Source: Centropus unirufus (Eukaryota; Chordata; Aves; Cuculiformes; Centropidae). Taken from it: DNA of 64,000 bases. Below are positions 52,379 to 64,000 of the stretch, in pieces; within the stretch, counting starts at the first letter, position 1; every line of letters begins with the position of its first letter. The position numbers were made by a program, and so were the translations under genes. The notes below the pieces were generated by a model that saw only the letters and a program-made list of their open reading frames with translations, was not told the DNA's origin and ran no database searches. Location: contig VYZI01000005.1 in NCBI GenBank assembly GCA_013397695.1, forward strand, positions 7,312,568 to 7,376,567, read 5' to 3'.

Positions 52379-55300
52379 CATCAATTTAAGGTCTAACCAC
52401 ATAGTGTCTATTTTGTCTAAATTGAGGTGTTTGGTTTTTTTCCTACCGATATCCCCCTTAATATTACTTTTATTTGGGATTTTTTGGCAAAGCAACTCAA
52501 AAGGAAAAAGGTTTTCATAAGATTTCACAGCCCCTACTGAGACAGAGAGCTAGAAGTGTGTCTCGAGCCTCCTCCACACCTCGTCTCACTTGCAAAAGAA
52601 GAGGCCAACGCTGTGATGAGGTCTGTTAAAGGCTCCCTCAGATCTTTAGTCGCCTCCTCTCATTCCTGACATCGTGTCCCCTTGTGTGTGCAGCACCATT
52701 GCACATTTCCTATACTCCAAATAACTTCTCACTCCTCCTGCAACTCCCTCCTTTCAGGAACCTTTTTTTCCTTTTTCTCTTCACCAGTCCCCTCACTTCT
52801 TTTTCCCTCCCCACTGAGCTGCAAACATACTGGAACAGGGATATGCTGTATTCTCAGAGTACTCTAAAAACATGTTTAATGACAATATTTTTAAACCTTT
52901 GATCTTTCCTGGATGAATCCTACTTAATCCTCACTGAGATTTTTATGAATGGTTTTTCCTTACCCTTTGAGGCAATATCTTTCTGCTAATATTTTTATGT
53001 CAGCAGCTAAGTGGGAGATAGACTGTGGCTGCTAAAAATAAAGAATAAAAGACAAAAAAACACTAATTACTCAGATCAAAACAAAATCTGGCAAAGTGAG
53101 TCATAACTCAAAAGAAAGGAAAGAATGTCTTGCTTTTCACTGGAAAAGGAAAAAAATTAAATTCTGCTCATCTTATACTTAGGGGATTATTGTCATCTGC
53201 AAGTTAACCATACTCAATCTTACACAGCTCATACTTCTAGACTGCAAGTAAGAAATGAAAGATGCAACTAAAACACAAACGAGTTGCAAGGCAGGAAAGC
53301 CAAACAGCTTGAGCTTTAAAAATGAAAGAGACGAAATTGTCACAGTACTAAATAAAAGGTTTTAATCAAAGCCGAGAACACAAACTACTTCTGATTATGC
53401 AAAGCCAATAAGATACTACAAGATAGTACAACTGGTAGAAGGCTGTCTGCTTGTGACCGTTACTGAACCAATGCACAAAAATAATTTGTAAATAGAGATA
53501 TTTTCCTTTGGGTACTTATTCTAAGAAAAAAATCAGTAGAAAGCAAACTATAAATACTTCTGGATCCATCACTGATGCCTCTACCCTGAAGTACTGGAAG
53601 TAAGTCTTTTATGCATTATTGAGTGTTCCAAGTGTGGAAAAATACTTTCAGAATACAGTAACTTAGATGTCTGAAATAATGGTCATGGGTCAAGGTCACA
53701 GATCATGTGAAGAATGATGTAAGATACGTATGAGACTTGCCATATCTTACTCCTTCTGTAGTTTTTCTTAATACAAATCAACCCTTCCAAATTTAATGCT
53801 CATTGAATTGATAGCCCTTTAACTATGTCTGCACGCATGTGTACATTTTTTGCTGTTATCAAAAGCTTCGTGTAATTTTTGTGTTCAAGGCTGGCAAAGG
53901 GTAACACTGGATGATGTAGAAACTGAGAGACAATTGAAATCTCTTCATCAAAATGTCACTTAAAGCAATCTATAAATTGTTTATGTAACAGTTTACAGAA
54001 AATCACCATTTCAGAGAGGTGGGCAATCCTCTGATTAACTCCTCAAAAGAAATAGGCCCACAGCTCATAGATTGCAGGAGAGCAGAGTGAGCACAGGCTA
54101 AACTCACTCAGCACACAGCAGCTGTACCCATCAGACCGTAACGTGGACTACATACTGTGTGTGGGTTATTTATACGTGCCATTGCGAGAGAGATACCTCT
54201 TTCACTTGCTGTATCTTTGTCTGCTATGCACTCGGGCTTTAACTGCTATCATTACAAATGTTTACTTCTCTAATGTATTATCAAATTGCACCAATCTTCA
54301 TAATAAAACCTTTGCCCCTGATTTAAACAATTTATTCTTGCAAATAACAAAAAATAGGAAGAATTAAATGAGATTTTTAAGAGATTACATACACTGGGAA
54401 AGACTGAGGGCATGATCGATTTTAAAAAGAATATGCTTCTGTAAACCAGTTTACACTTTTTTGAACTAGAATTTGTTGATTTCATTCTGTAAGCGTTCAA
54501 TCTGTCTTTAAAACTAGCTTGGAGAGTGCTTCCAGATCAGTAACTTAAATATCATCTCCAAAAGACTATCCCGTTGTTGAAAAATAAGACCTCAGTCCTC
54601 ATACCCTGTCCCTTAAGCTCTGTTGAGGAAGATGTGTCTGTGGTGAAGAACCTCTAATGCGGCTCTGCAGCACAAGGCTCATTCGTGGTAACAAGATGAT
54701 CAAAGCCAAAGTCTGGGACCGAAGTCAAGCTGATCCAAAGGGAACAGGTAGAAAGACATAGTTTTCAGATGAAAAGGCCAGCCACACAAGAAAGTACTAT
54801 TAATAATATTTTGAAAGAGAAGAAAGCATGAGAGTGAACAGAGGCTGGTCAGACATATGGAGGGTAGCTGTATAGGATATACTCTCCTATGCATCAGTGA
54901 AACAACTGAACATTTGCTTTATTAAACTATATTATGAACTCTCTGATCATAATAGCAGCTGCTATTTTTTTCCCAGTAGACTAATATGTTCTGTTTTTCA
55001 TATTAAGGCACGTTTGGGACAGTTTTGGAGAGGAAGGGAAAGAAATTGCGGTGAGAAGATGTGCCAAGATTCCACATTTTAAGCAATATGTTATAAAATA
55101 GTTTAAAATTAATTTTTCTAATTATTTGGTAGGTATGTTCCATATTACAAGCAACTCGTACAAGATGGAGTAGCTAGCTTCCTGTCTATATTATGCAACA
55201 GATTTACTCAGTAAAGGCTCAAAAAAAAAAGATGGGAGAGGTACCCAGAAGTAAGTATCCACAACTGTGTACCTACCCTGCTTATTTATACACTCATGAG

Positions 55301-57439
55301 TACACCGGAGACTAGAGGTACTTCCATGAAAGTACAGATTTTGGTGAAAGATGCCACCTGCCAAGTCATATGCACATCTCATCACTTGGTAGAGAAACAG
55401 TCACATTGCAACATTTCTCCTGCCGCAAATCTCAGTTGTATTAGGTCCCTTAAGTTTCACTAGCCATTCTTGTATGCCCATATTTGTACATTTATATGTC
55501 TAGCTGCAGTAGACATGGATTCTGGATAATTATTAGTTTTGAGAGGGTTTTTAATTTTAGGAGCTGCAGTAGCAAAAATATTGTCAGACTCATATTCCAA
55601 TTTAAATATTAGAATGATGTTTCATTGTCTTTCAGTATAAAAAAAATTAGAAGAGATTACGATTTTTTTTAAATGATGTTACTTTGATATGATATTGCGA
55701 AGAGAATAAGGCACTTTCCTTTAAACTGATTTTCAAAGCTATATCTGAGATCTATATCTGCTGTTTATGGATCACAACTAACTTTATAGTCATGTATAAA
55801 CTGTACTTCTGAGTGCTGTAAGAGGTATCCCCTGTCTCACAATAAAAATATTATGGAACATTATATTTCCATATAGTAATGGCACTCTTATTTTACTAGT
55901 AGGAAAGGTATTGTACTAATTTAATTGACTAGCATAAAAGTCTCACAAGCAAGATCAATATTTTATTTTCTCAACAGTTTTTGTCAATGAAGATTTAATT
56001 TCCCATGCAGAGAAGGTGTCTGTATCGCTCACAGATACAAATGGGGTGTGGCCCTTTCTGTTGGAGCTTGAGGCTCTGACTTCCCCATTCCTGACAGAGC
56101 CTCAACGCTAAAACGCAGCCTAGATGTCAGGAAGTAGAGGTTTTATTTGTGACCCCTATAATAAACCTATCCCTGTAACCAAAATCATATAAATTCTACA
56201 TGGTTTAGTTTATGCCTGAACTGCAGACTTCTGACAGCTTAGCTATGTTAGTTGGACTTTGAAGATGAGAAAATATAAGCAAAATGGAAAAAAAATATGA
56301 CTTAGCTGATTTCACAGGTTTGACATCAGAAGACAGACATTTCTGTGCAAGGGAAAATATTACCCTAATCTTTGTTGTAAATCTAAAAGGGTTTTTTTGA
56401 TATATTTTAAACAGGAACACACACAAGTTAGCCTAAATACAGCATTGTTTAATGAAAATAAAATCAGAATGCTCCAAACCTGCAACTACAATTCAGAAAC
56501 TCACAATGGACAAATTCCTGAACTTTCCATGAACCTAAAACCAAGTGTGGTTTTAGAGAACTTTTCAGCTGATCTGGGTCAACTGTTGATGTTGTGTGGA
56601 AACTACTGGCAGTTTGGTGACCAGAGTCAAGTTTCACACTGAACTTCTGCATTTGCTCAAAACCAAAGCTCCTTGAAAATTGAGAGGTTGTAAAATAGAG
56701 CCAGAATTTCAGAAACCTCCAACTAGACTATAATCTCTCCACAGAACAGATTTATTTACTGCTTTGTTAATCCCTAAAGGCTCCTCATCTAACAGAAAGA
56801 AAAATATCCCTCCTACTTGTACTCACAGGGGTGACATGAGGCAGCATTATGCACAGGTTTTCCAGGTTACTGTTACTGTATGTAGGAATAATGAAACTCG
56901 ACAACGTTTTTGAAAAATAATGTTGGAGATGCAAACATAACCCCAATTTACATAGCAAATGGAGAAAGCAGGGTGGTCTGAAGGAAGTAAGGTCTGATGG
57001 AGTTAGGTGGAAAAGCTATAACCCCTTTGGCAATTTCAATAAGTTGGCTCAGGAGAAGAAGATACCGCAGTAAATGATGCTAATAATAAAAATTATTATA
57101 ATTATATACATAATTACTTCACACTTATCACTAATAACCAATGGTAATAAAGCCGAAACCTCTAAATAATATTAAAATTATCTTGCCATTTGCACCTCAA
57201 CGGCATATTTATTTATCATTCTTTTAATTTTAGAACATACTCTGTGAGTGAAGGTGCAGATGTGAGAGGAGTGACAACAGTAGCTGAAGAGCATCACCTT
57301 CTTCTGCTTTGTGGTGCATAAAAGGAGCTCAAGAAGTAATAAACCTCATTGCAAATATACCTGAGGGAAATATATTGGAAAGCTGGTTCTGAGTGGAAGG
57401 AGGAGAGAATGTGGCAAGAACTGACAAAGACCTTCCAAC
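52379..57439. other. Non-coding DNA, no gene seen
   Basis: AT-rich flank downstream of the CR1, with short frames only. An AT-only palindromic patch at 57070-57118 includes TAATAAT facing ATTATTA. No target-site duplication was recognised at the CR1 edge, in keeping with this element class. Confidence 0.55.
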
Positions 57440-57660
57440 TGCCCATGGTGTGTCAGAGTCCAGGGTTCTCACTGGCACTGACCAACCCTATGCACCCATG
57501 GGCCCCATAGGGTCAGCATAGCCCAGAATCTGCCAAGCCACTCACCCCACTGAGCCTGACCCCCACCGTGGGCCAGCGACCCAGCCTGCCCTGCACCTGG
57601 GCCCTCAGCTGACAGACCCTGCAGTACTCCAGCACTGCCACACAGCTTCCACTTCGTATG
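57440..57660. other. Second GC-rich patch
   Basis: The line beginning at 57541 is about 70% G+C in an otherwise AT-rich region. Overlapping minus-strand frames of 106 and 71 codons (57469-57789 and 57513-57728) cover it, rich in Gly, Trp and Ala as expected from composition. CpG is sparse. No similarity to the GC-rich patch at 4550 was seen by eye. Nature unknown. Confidence 0.5.
57485..57513. repeat. Short GC-rich inverted repeat
   Basis: ACCCTATG (57485-57492) and CATAGGGT (57506-57513) are exact inverse complements separated by 13 nt that include CCCATGGG. It could form a small stable hairpin inside the GC-rich patch. Confidence 0.6.
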
Positions 57661-60600
57661 TTGCTGCTGAAGAATAGGACTATGGATTTGTTCATCCCAG
57701 AACGTAATTCCTTCCCTGCAAAGCACAAACATGCCCAACAGCATGTTCAGGGCAAATTCTTTACTAAGACATTCAGTGGCTTGCAACATGGAGACTATGT
57801 AAGTTCAGTTAACTAACACTTCTACCTAAAAACTCTTTTACCTCTTTTATGGTCTATTTTACTTCCTGACACATCACTCTCATGTTTTTCAGGCCAGGTA
57901 GAGATGTCTTTAAACTACCTGTGAGTTCAATATCAACACAGATTCTCAAACTGGCTGTTAAAAACTCTTTATACCTATCTTCAAATTTGTACTTTTATAT
58001 CCCTGGACTTGATAAATAGCATGTGTGGTGAGGTGGGAAAGGTGTTCATAATTTCCAGCTGAAGTATTGCCTGGTGAAGTGTCAGCTAGGGTTACATAAC
58101 TCATATATAAACAGACTTTTTGTGGCTGGTAGGAGAATAATTGGTTCTCTTTGTCTATTCCCTTATCTCACACAGCTGCATTGGCCTCTTATTTCATTAT
58201 TCAGTAAAGCTTGCAATGACCACCACGTTCTTTCCAAAATAGCATTTCCAACATTAAGAAAAATCTCGTAGATTAAGAAGATGTGGTCAGCATTTAAACC
58301 CTAAAATCTCATTGGGAAGACACAAAGTGTTTGTTAGGCTATTACATTACTCTGAAATTGGTCAAATCTGAGCCTTCAAGGCCTCTGTATAGGCGACTAA
58401 GCCATTGGCCTGGAACCCAGAGAGACATTTAGCATCTGGGAAACTCAAGAGATCCCTCAACCAGATACCTCAAATGTGGTGGGATGACTGTGCATTAAGC
58501 ATGAGAGAGCCTCCTTCAATATCAGAGCTGGTTAGATGGGCTTATATGGAGAACTAGTACAGCATAGCCAGTCAACTGAAAATGTGTTCTTTCCCTTATT
58601 AAACAGTAGCCTTTCCAGGTCAATAAACAAACAACCATGGCATGTTAGATACTACTGTAATAATAAATCATTACAACTTCCCAGGGACTGAAGTCAAGAG
58701 AAGCAAGTTAAAGCATTGCTGGCACTGGCTGAAGTACCAGCTAGTAAGGATTCTCAATGAAAGGGAGCAAGCTTCCCCGATGAACTTCTCATTATATGAA
58801 CCTCTGCAAAAAAGAAAAAAAAATAAATTAGTTGCTCATTGCTCATTAAGTGTTTCATTCTTCTTGTCAGTATGGGACATGTCAATGTTATGCTCACAGA
58901 CAACGTTGTCACATGCGACACCAATCAATATGGTGTAGTGGTGTATGGTGTAGTATCTTTCTGGGACGAGATATGGAACAAGAGAGAAACAACTAACCCT
59001 ATCACCGTGATCCCAAGACTTTGATGAGCCACTGGTGACGATATGTGATTCTTCTTCACAGCTGAAGAAACAGACAGCTGTAGAAAGAAAGTATTGAAGA
59101 TAATATGCTGCATGACAGATAGAGTTGAGAATTACTGCCTGAAGTAACCATGTGCTGATGCTGCAAAGGGCCTATATGTTTCACAAAGAGAACATCGTAC
59201 CATCAATCCTTCTGCTCCAACATGCTCAAGTCTTGAAAAATCTCCCCATACTTATATGTCAAGCTCCTCAACGCACTCTCATTCTCCATTCCCATCTTTT
59301 CCACATCATCATTACCTCTCCAAGTCCTCCTTTCCCACAGTGCAAAGTAAGGGATCCTTCCCACTTTTGTCAGAGCCATACTTAATTCTGGACTCTTTCC
59401 CATTTACTCCTGGATGGCTCTCCATCCATCCACCATTTCTCAGAATCTTTTCAAGCTACCTATATCTTACAATCAAATTAAATTTTTAAAAATTACTCTT
59501 GAATGATAAAGGAAAAAAAATTAAATTCTTTTCTTTCTTCTTCTTACCTGGGCTTTTATAGGTGTATAAATTATAGATTTTTTATTTTTCAACATTATAA
59601 AATTAAAAAATTATTTAAATCTCTCCTCTTCCTGGAGGTGTTAAGGCAAATTAGGGAACATGCAGAACATGTTCCTGAGATAATCAACATCAGAAACACA
59701 TGACTGATACTTGTCTAGAAGCAACAGCAGTATCAGTAGCAGCACAGATTTCAGGAGAAGGAACATATCTGTGTAGAGTGAATATCTGTGAAGAATGCTT
59801 TGTGTCTATTCACTTCGAATACAAACCCTTTCCAGAAGAGAAAAGGAGAATTTTTACTTCATTGATCTGTCACTCTGTTACCTGTCATCATACAAGACTT
59901 GAACTAGAATATACTGGCAAATCACTAGGAGACATCTACTTTGGGGTCTTTGTAAATTTAACTACTTACTTATGTTACCTGAATTTAAATCATAGTCAAT
60001 ATTCTTATATCCATATTAAAAAAAAAAAGTGGAAAAAAACATCTCCTTTTGTTAACTTTCAGCTTAAAGATTAATTCTCTCAAACAGTTGAGAAGGCAAA
60101 ATGAAATTGTACAAATGTCCATGGAATAGGAAAGGTAAACAGGAGATATTTCTGAGGCCAAGCAAATGTGCTGAAAGCCATAAAGTTTCCTGCATAATTT
60201 CCTTGTACTGAAAGACACATGTAATTTGTAATGGCAAATTATGTCCTCTTTCAGATGTCCAATCAAAAGTTACATGAAGTCTCCCTATCCCAATTTCCCA
60301 ACTGCATCATGGAGAGCAATATAATAAGGCCCCATTGACAAAAGTATTCCTTGATTGCAAGGATCATCAATATCCTGAAAACGAGTTTTCACAACACTAG
60401 AGGTGCACTTCAGCTCACTTTGCCAGGTGTTTGCATTGCAGCAATAATTTCCAGCGCTGTGCTGACTGCTGTATATGGCCCAAAATTGGAATCACCCCCA
60501 AAAAATAATCCAGATTGCATAGAAAGACCTGAGTAGAGACTAGAACAGGCTACCATCACAAGTAAAACACCAAAGCACCCTAAATTCAAGCTGCATCACA

Positions 60601-63600
60601 GCAAACATGCAGGACTGCTGCTTACAGTATCTCAAAATCAAGTCTCCTCTCTAGTTCAAATCTGCTTTTTTGGGGTCTTTGGGGTAAACATAGGTGCATG
60701 TATTTGCACACAGAGTGCCTCTTTCCTCTTCATCGGGTTCTTCCACAAATGCTCCTCTCAATGTGAATCTTTCTCTGCGCATGAGTTTGACGATGACTTG
60801 CCATCATCCTATGCAGCTGGTGAGTCCTGTTCTACAGTTTGATGATGAAGGAAGTTTTCCTCCATTCCTCACCAAAAGTATAGCCTAAACCGATTTACTG
60901 CTGGTGTCTCTCAAGGCATTTCTTTAATCTGTGTATGCAAAAGGATAGATAGAGAAACAGGAAAGAGAGGTTTAACTCCCCATGGTAAAAAGCACCACGG
61001 TGTTTGAACCCTCACAAAACTTCGCATAGGCATGTGTGCACTCCAGACGCTATGCATGAAGCCCCACCAAGGTGATGATTCACACATGCACTGAGCCCAG
61101 GCTGCTGATCCACAATGCTGGAAGGCATCACATGTATGAAAATATTGCGACACAGAGAAGCTACTTTCAATTCCCTTACTCTGCTCCTCTTTTTAGGTAA
61201 TCATTGCCTCAGCCGTCCACACTTTTAAAGGGGTGATGAGAGAGGGCATTGTCCTATAGCTAGAGTGAAAAACCTGTCCGTGAATGTGTTATGCTCCAAG
61301 GACACCTACCAAAATGCTCCTATTTGCAGTCACTTCACTGAGCATCTGTGGCTCCAGTTAGAGCACCAGAGAAAAAGTACTGCCTAAATAGAGACTTGCT
61401 GTTGATATAAATTTAGTGACAGAAAGCTGTATTCCTCCTTTCTGCTGCCACTTATTTCTTAAATAATTGAAAAAATTTCCTCTTGATATGATCTTAAATC
61501 TTTTGAGGAGTGTTCCGTTCTCCAAAGGCAAGATGTTTAAAAGCAACCAGTTATTTTACGCGCTTCTTTCAGTTACCTGACTTGAATGATGAGAGGCTTG
61601 ATTTTCAGTCACTAATCTCAAAAAAAGTTTCCAAAAAAGAGCAACTTTCGACTGGGTAAACAATAGTTGATGCTAATAGTAGTAGGCATGTTTCAAAACT
61701 GTGGCCATTGTATTACATGCATATAATGATCAAACAGTTACAAATTACAAGTCTGAGGAGATTGGGTTTTACAAAAGGACTCATGATGCTAAAAATTACT
61801 TTATAATTGACCATTCCCTATTTGAAGGGAGTTGGGGTTTTTCATTGATTTAATGTGATTACTCCAGTTTTGACAAAGGTTAACTCCCCAGGAAAGGCGA
61901 GGAGATTCAGGGCCACTAGCGTGGGCAGCACAAATCCTGTCTCTCTCTCAGTCCTTAAGGCCCAGCTACACTGCTGATATGGCTACCCTGCACCAGCTAC
62001 AGGAGCACTTATCCTCAAATCATCAGGGGAGCACAGACACCCCAGAACCACCCTTCCAAAGAGCTCTACAAGGAGAAGTTTGAGCTGACTGGGTTGTTCT
62101 CTCCGACCTCTGGGAGCCATAATCCATTGCTTGATGAAGTATCACCACATATTTATGTACCTTCAAAACCTGGAAAAATGAGCATGGCCCTTAGTCACTG
62201 GTATTTACGATTCATAAAGAAAATGAAGAAATGTGAATAAGGAGCATGTGATATGAAAGAAGAGATGTCTGGGCTCACTGGCATTGTCATTAGAATCAAT
62301 CTCTTCTCCTGCAGTCATTGCACTGCTTTGGGACTACAGGCCTGGCTTAATGCAGCCTGATTGCAGCTGTGTCTGCTTTCGTTTCCTGAAAGAACTTGCA
62401 AGTCTAGCAGGGTAACTTGTCATCTGCAAGCCGGGAGTTTTATTCACAGTTTGCTAGAAGCCACATTAAATAGCAACATCAGTCTGGAGATCAGCTTCTG
62501 CAGCAATGTTCTTATCCTTAAGCTTGTGCAGATGGGTGATTCCCTGTGTGCTTGCTTTAATAGCTGTGCTGCTGAAGACACTAATATTCTAAGACATATC
62601 TCTCCAGGGGGCTCTTGATATGAGAGTAAAATGAAATTTGTGTCCAGTTTGCTTGAGCCTCACCTAACAGCAGGATGCTGTATTAGAAAGACACCCTTCA
62701 CAGGTGCACCTTTCACAGAAATACTGTCAGAAAAACCTAAAACAAACATATTATTTAGCCAAGCTCATAAATAGCAACTTCTCCAAACAACTAGAAATAT
62801 TTATGCTTCCTATTTTCTTGGAGTTCAGAAATCTGTGGCTTTGTTACCAGCACCGCCTGTGAGGTTATTGAGAAATTAATTCTACTGTCAATGTGTATAG
62901 ACAGTGCTTTGCCATAAACACGCACCCAAATAATATGTATTTTGTCTTTCTTTCCTCCCTCTAAGCACTATGCTAACAATATGACTCTTTACTATCAGTA
63001 CAACTTGCGATTATGTAGCGATAAGCAATCCACACTCAATATGCCATCCTATTAGGCAGTGTTAAGTTATTACAGGTCGTATCGCTGAGCCTAAATAAGA
63101 CCTGACAGAAAAGCTCATTAAATCTGACAAAAAAAAATCTCTAATAAAAAAAAATCTCCTTTTCCTTTTTTTTCCCCTAACTAGATTGAGGTATTTATCT
63201 CAAAGCTCCCAATCACCTTTGTGAAAGCAGCTTCCTGTGGTGTGGGAGTCCCTCACAGAAGGGCTGTACAATTCTCAGCATTGAATTAGCACTGGCTGCT
63301 CCAGTCCCTTCCCTTAGTTGACCCTGCATGGAGTGGGAGCTAATGTACTTATTCCTGTTCCATTCTGGTCTCATGAGCAGGCCTCACAGTCCCTGGAGCA
63401 CAGGTGATATGGAGAATGCCTTTAAATACAGCACCTTGCCAGGCTTTTTTTTCCCAGCAGACAGGCACAACCTGTAGTGGCTGCCCTTCTTGCTACACAT
63501 GTCCTACAGCCCACAGACCAGATGACAGACTAGTAGAGTGATGAAGAGGTTGAAATGTCATCTTGTGCCACTCATTGATTCATGATTTATCCTAGAGACA

Positions 63601-64000
63601 GGACTTCATCCTTCAGCAAGCATGCCCAGTTACATGTTAAATAACAATTTTGAAACATCCTGTCTTGGATATTCAACCTTCTAGTTACCTCCCCACAACA
63701 TAGGCCTGACATATGTGCAATTATGTACTACTGTTAGAAGGGAAAAAAGACCAAAACCAAAACTATGGCTCATTCACATTTACAATACATAATAATCTAA
63801 GCCCCACTGAATTAAATATAAAATTAAACATCAATGGTAAAGCTATTTCGTTATTGCATTTTTTTATAACTTTCATTCATTTTAATTCAGTGTAGCTATG
63901 GGCCACAAAGTCTACCGAAGCAATGCTGTCCTTTGTGCAGTAGTTTGGTTTTCGCTACAGAATGCGAGGAGCCCTAGTGATATGTCCAGTAATGTGTCTT
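57661..64000. other. Non-coding DNA, no gene seen
   Basis: AT-rich to the window end with A and T runs (58808-58824, 60018-60028, 63130-63154). A 15-bp imperfect tandem duplication of TATGGTGTAG lies at 58929-58953. The longest frame (plus 59700-60074, 124 codons) matches no family I recognise. Confidence 0.55.
58929..58953 (+). repeat. Two-copy 15-bp tandem repeat
   Basis: TATGGTGTAG occurs at 58929-58938 and 58944-58953. A slippage-type duplication. Confidence 0.6.

Noticed and set aside
1..64000. About 120 open frames of 60-150 codons on both strands
   Set aside because: With about 39% G+C the chance of a stop is roughly 6.5% per codon. Over six frames of 64 kb this hand estimate gives around one frame of 130-145 codons and many of 60-110 by chance. 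Apart from the CR1 pieces none matched a known family or showed a convincing gene structure.
1..64000. Prokaryotic or phage features: operons, Shine-Dalgarno sites, CRISPR arrays, rho-independent terminators
   Set aside because: Frame lengths, the CR1 element, microsatellites and low CpG all indicate vertebrate nuclear DNA; no such features were seen.
1..64000. Endogenous retrovirus or long terminal repeats
   Set aside because: No paired long terminal repeats, primer-binding site or recognisable gag, pol or env frame was found by eye; single hydrophobic frames are not enough.

Overview
The window reads as non-coding nuclear DNA of a vertebrate, most probably a bird. It is AT-rich (roughly 60% A+T by eye), CpG-poor, broken by stop codons in all frames and low in interspersed repeats. 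It has no operons, ribosome-binding sites, CRISPR arrays or other prokaryotic features. The one element placed with confidence is a 5'-truncated, decayed CR1 LINE at about 50,855-52,378 (+). It ends in the short octamer-type tail (ATTCTATG-like) of sauropsid CR1 elements. CR1 as the only obvious young-looking repeat, plus several worn palindromic repeat relics, fits a bird better than a mammal. Species and chromosome cannot be told from the sequence.

Layout. 1-20,125 is unique-looking DNA with short A/T runs, a GC-rich patch at 4,550-5,160 and a small palindromic relic at 6,951-7,012. 20,126-21,005 is a cluster: an A/C-rich tract, a palindromic relic (20,588-20,682) and a very well-paired 152-nt inverted repeat (20,854-21,005), the most striking structure here. 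21,006-37,884 is unique-looking, with a few relics and one exon-like stretch at 30,239-30,335. 37,885-38,156 holds nested inverted and direct repeats. 40,256-42,031 holds a T run, a TG/CG-rich microsatellite, a GA run, two copies of a 41-bp sequence 1.35 kb apart and another palindromic relic. 42,032-50,366 is unique-looking with relics at 44,837 and 48,338. The CR1 follows, then unique-looking DNA to the end with a second GC-rich patch at 57,440-57,660.

No functional protein-coding gene could be supported. The open frames outside CR1 (up to about 150 codons) are close to what chance predicts for a sequence of this length and composition, and none matched a protein family I recognise. The window is probably a gene desert or the inside of a long intron, and I cannot tell which. 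I found no new biological system; the 20.9-kb hairpin, the 38-kb nested repeats and the 40.6/42.0-kb repeat pair are the best leads.
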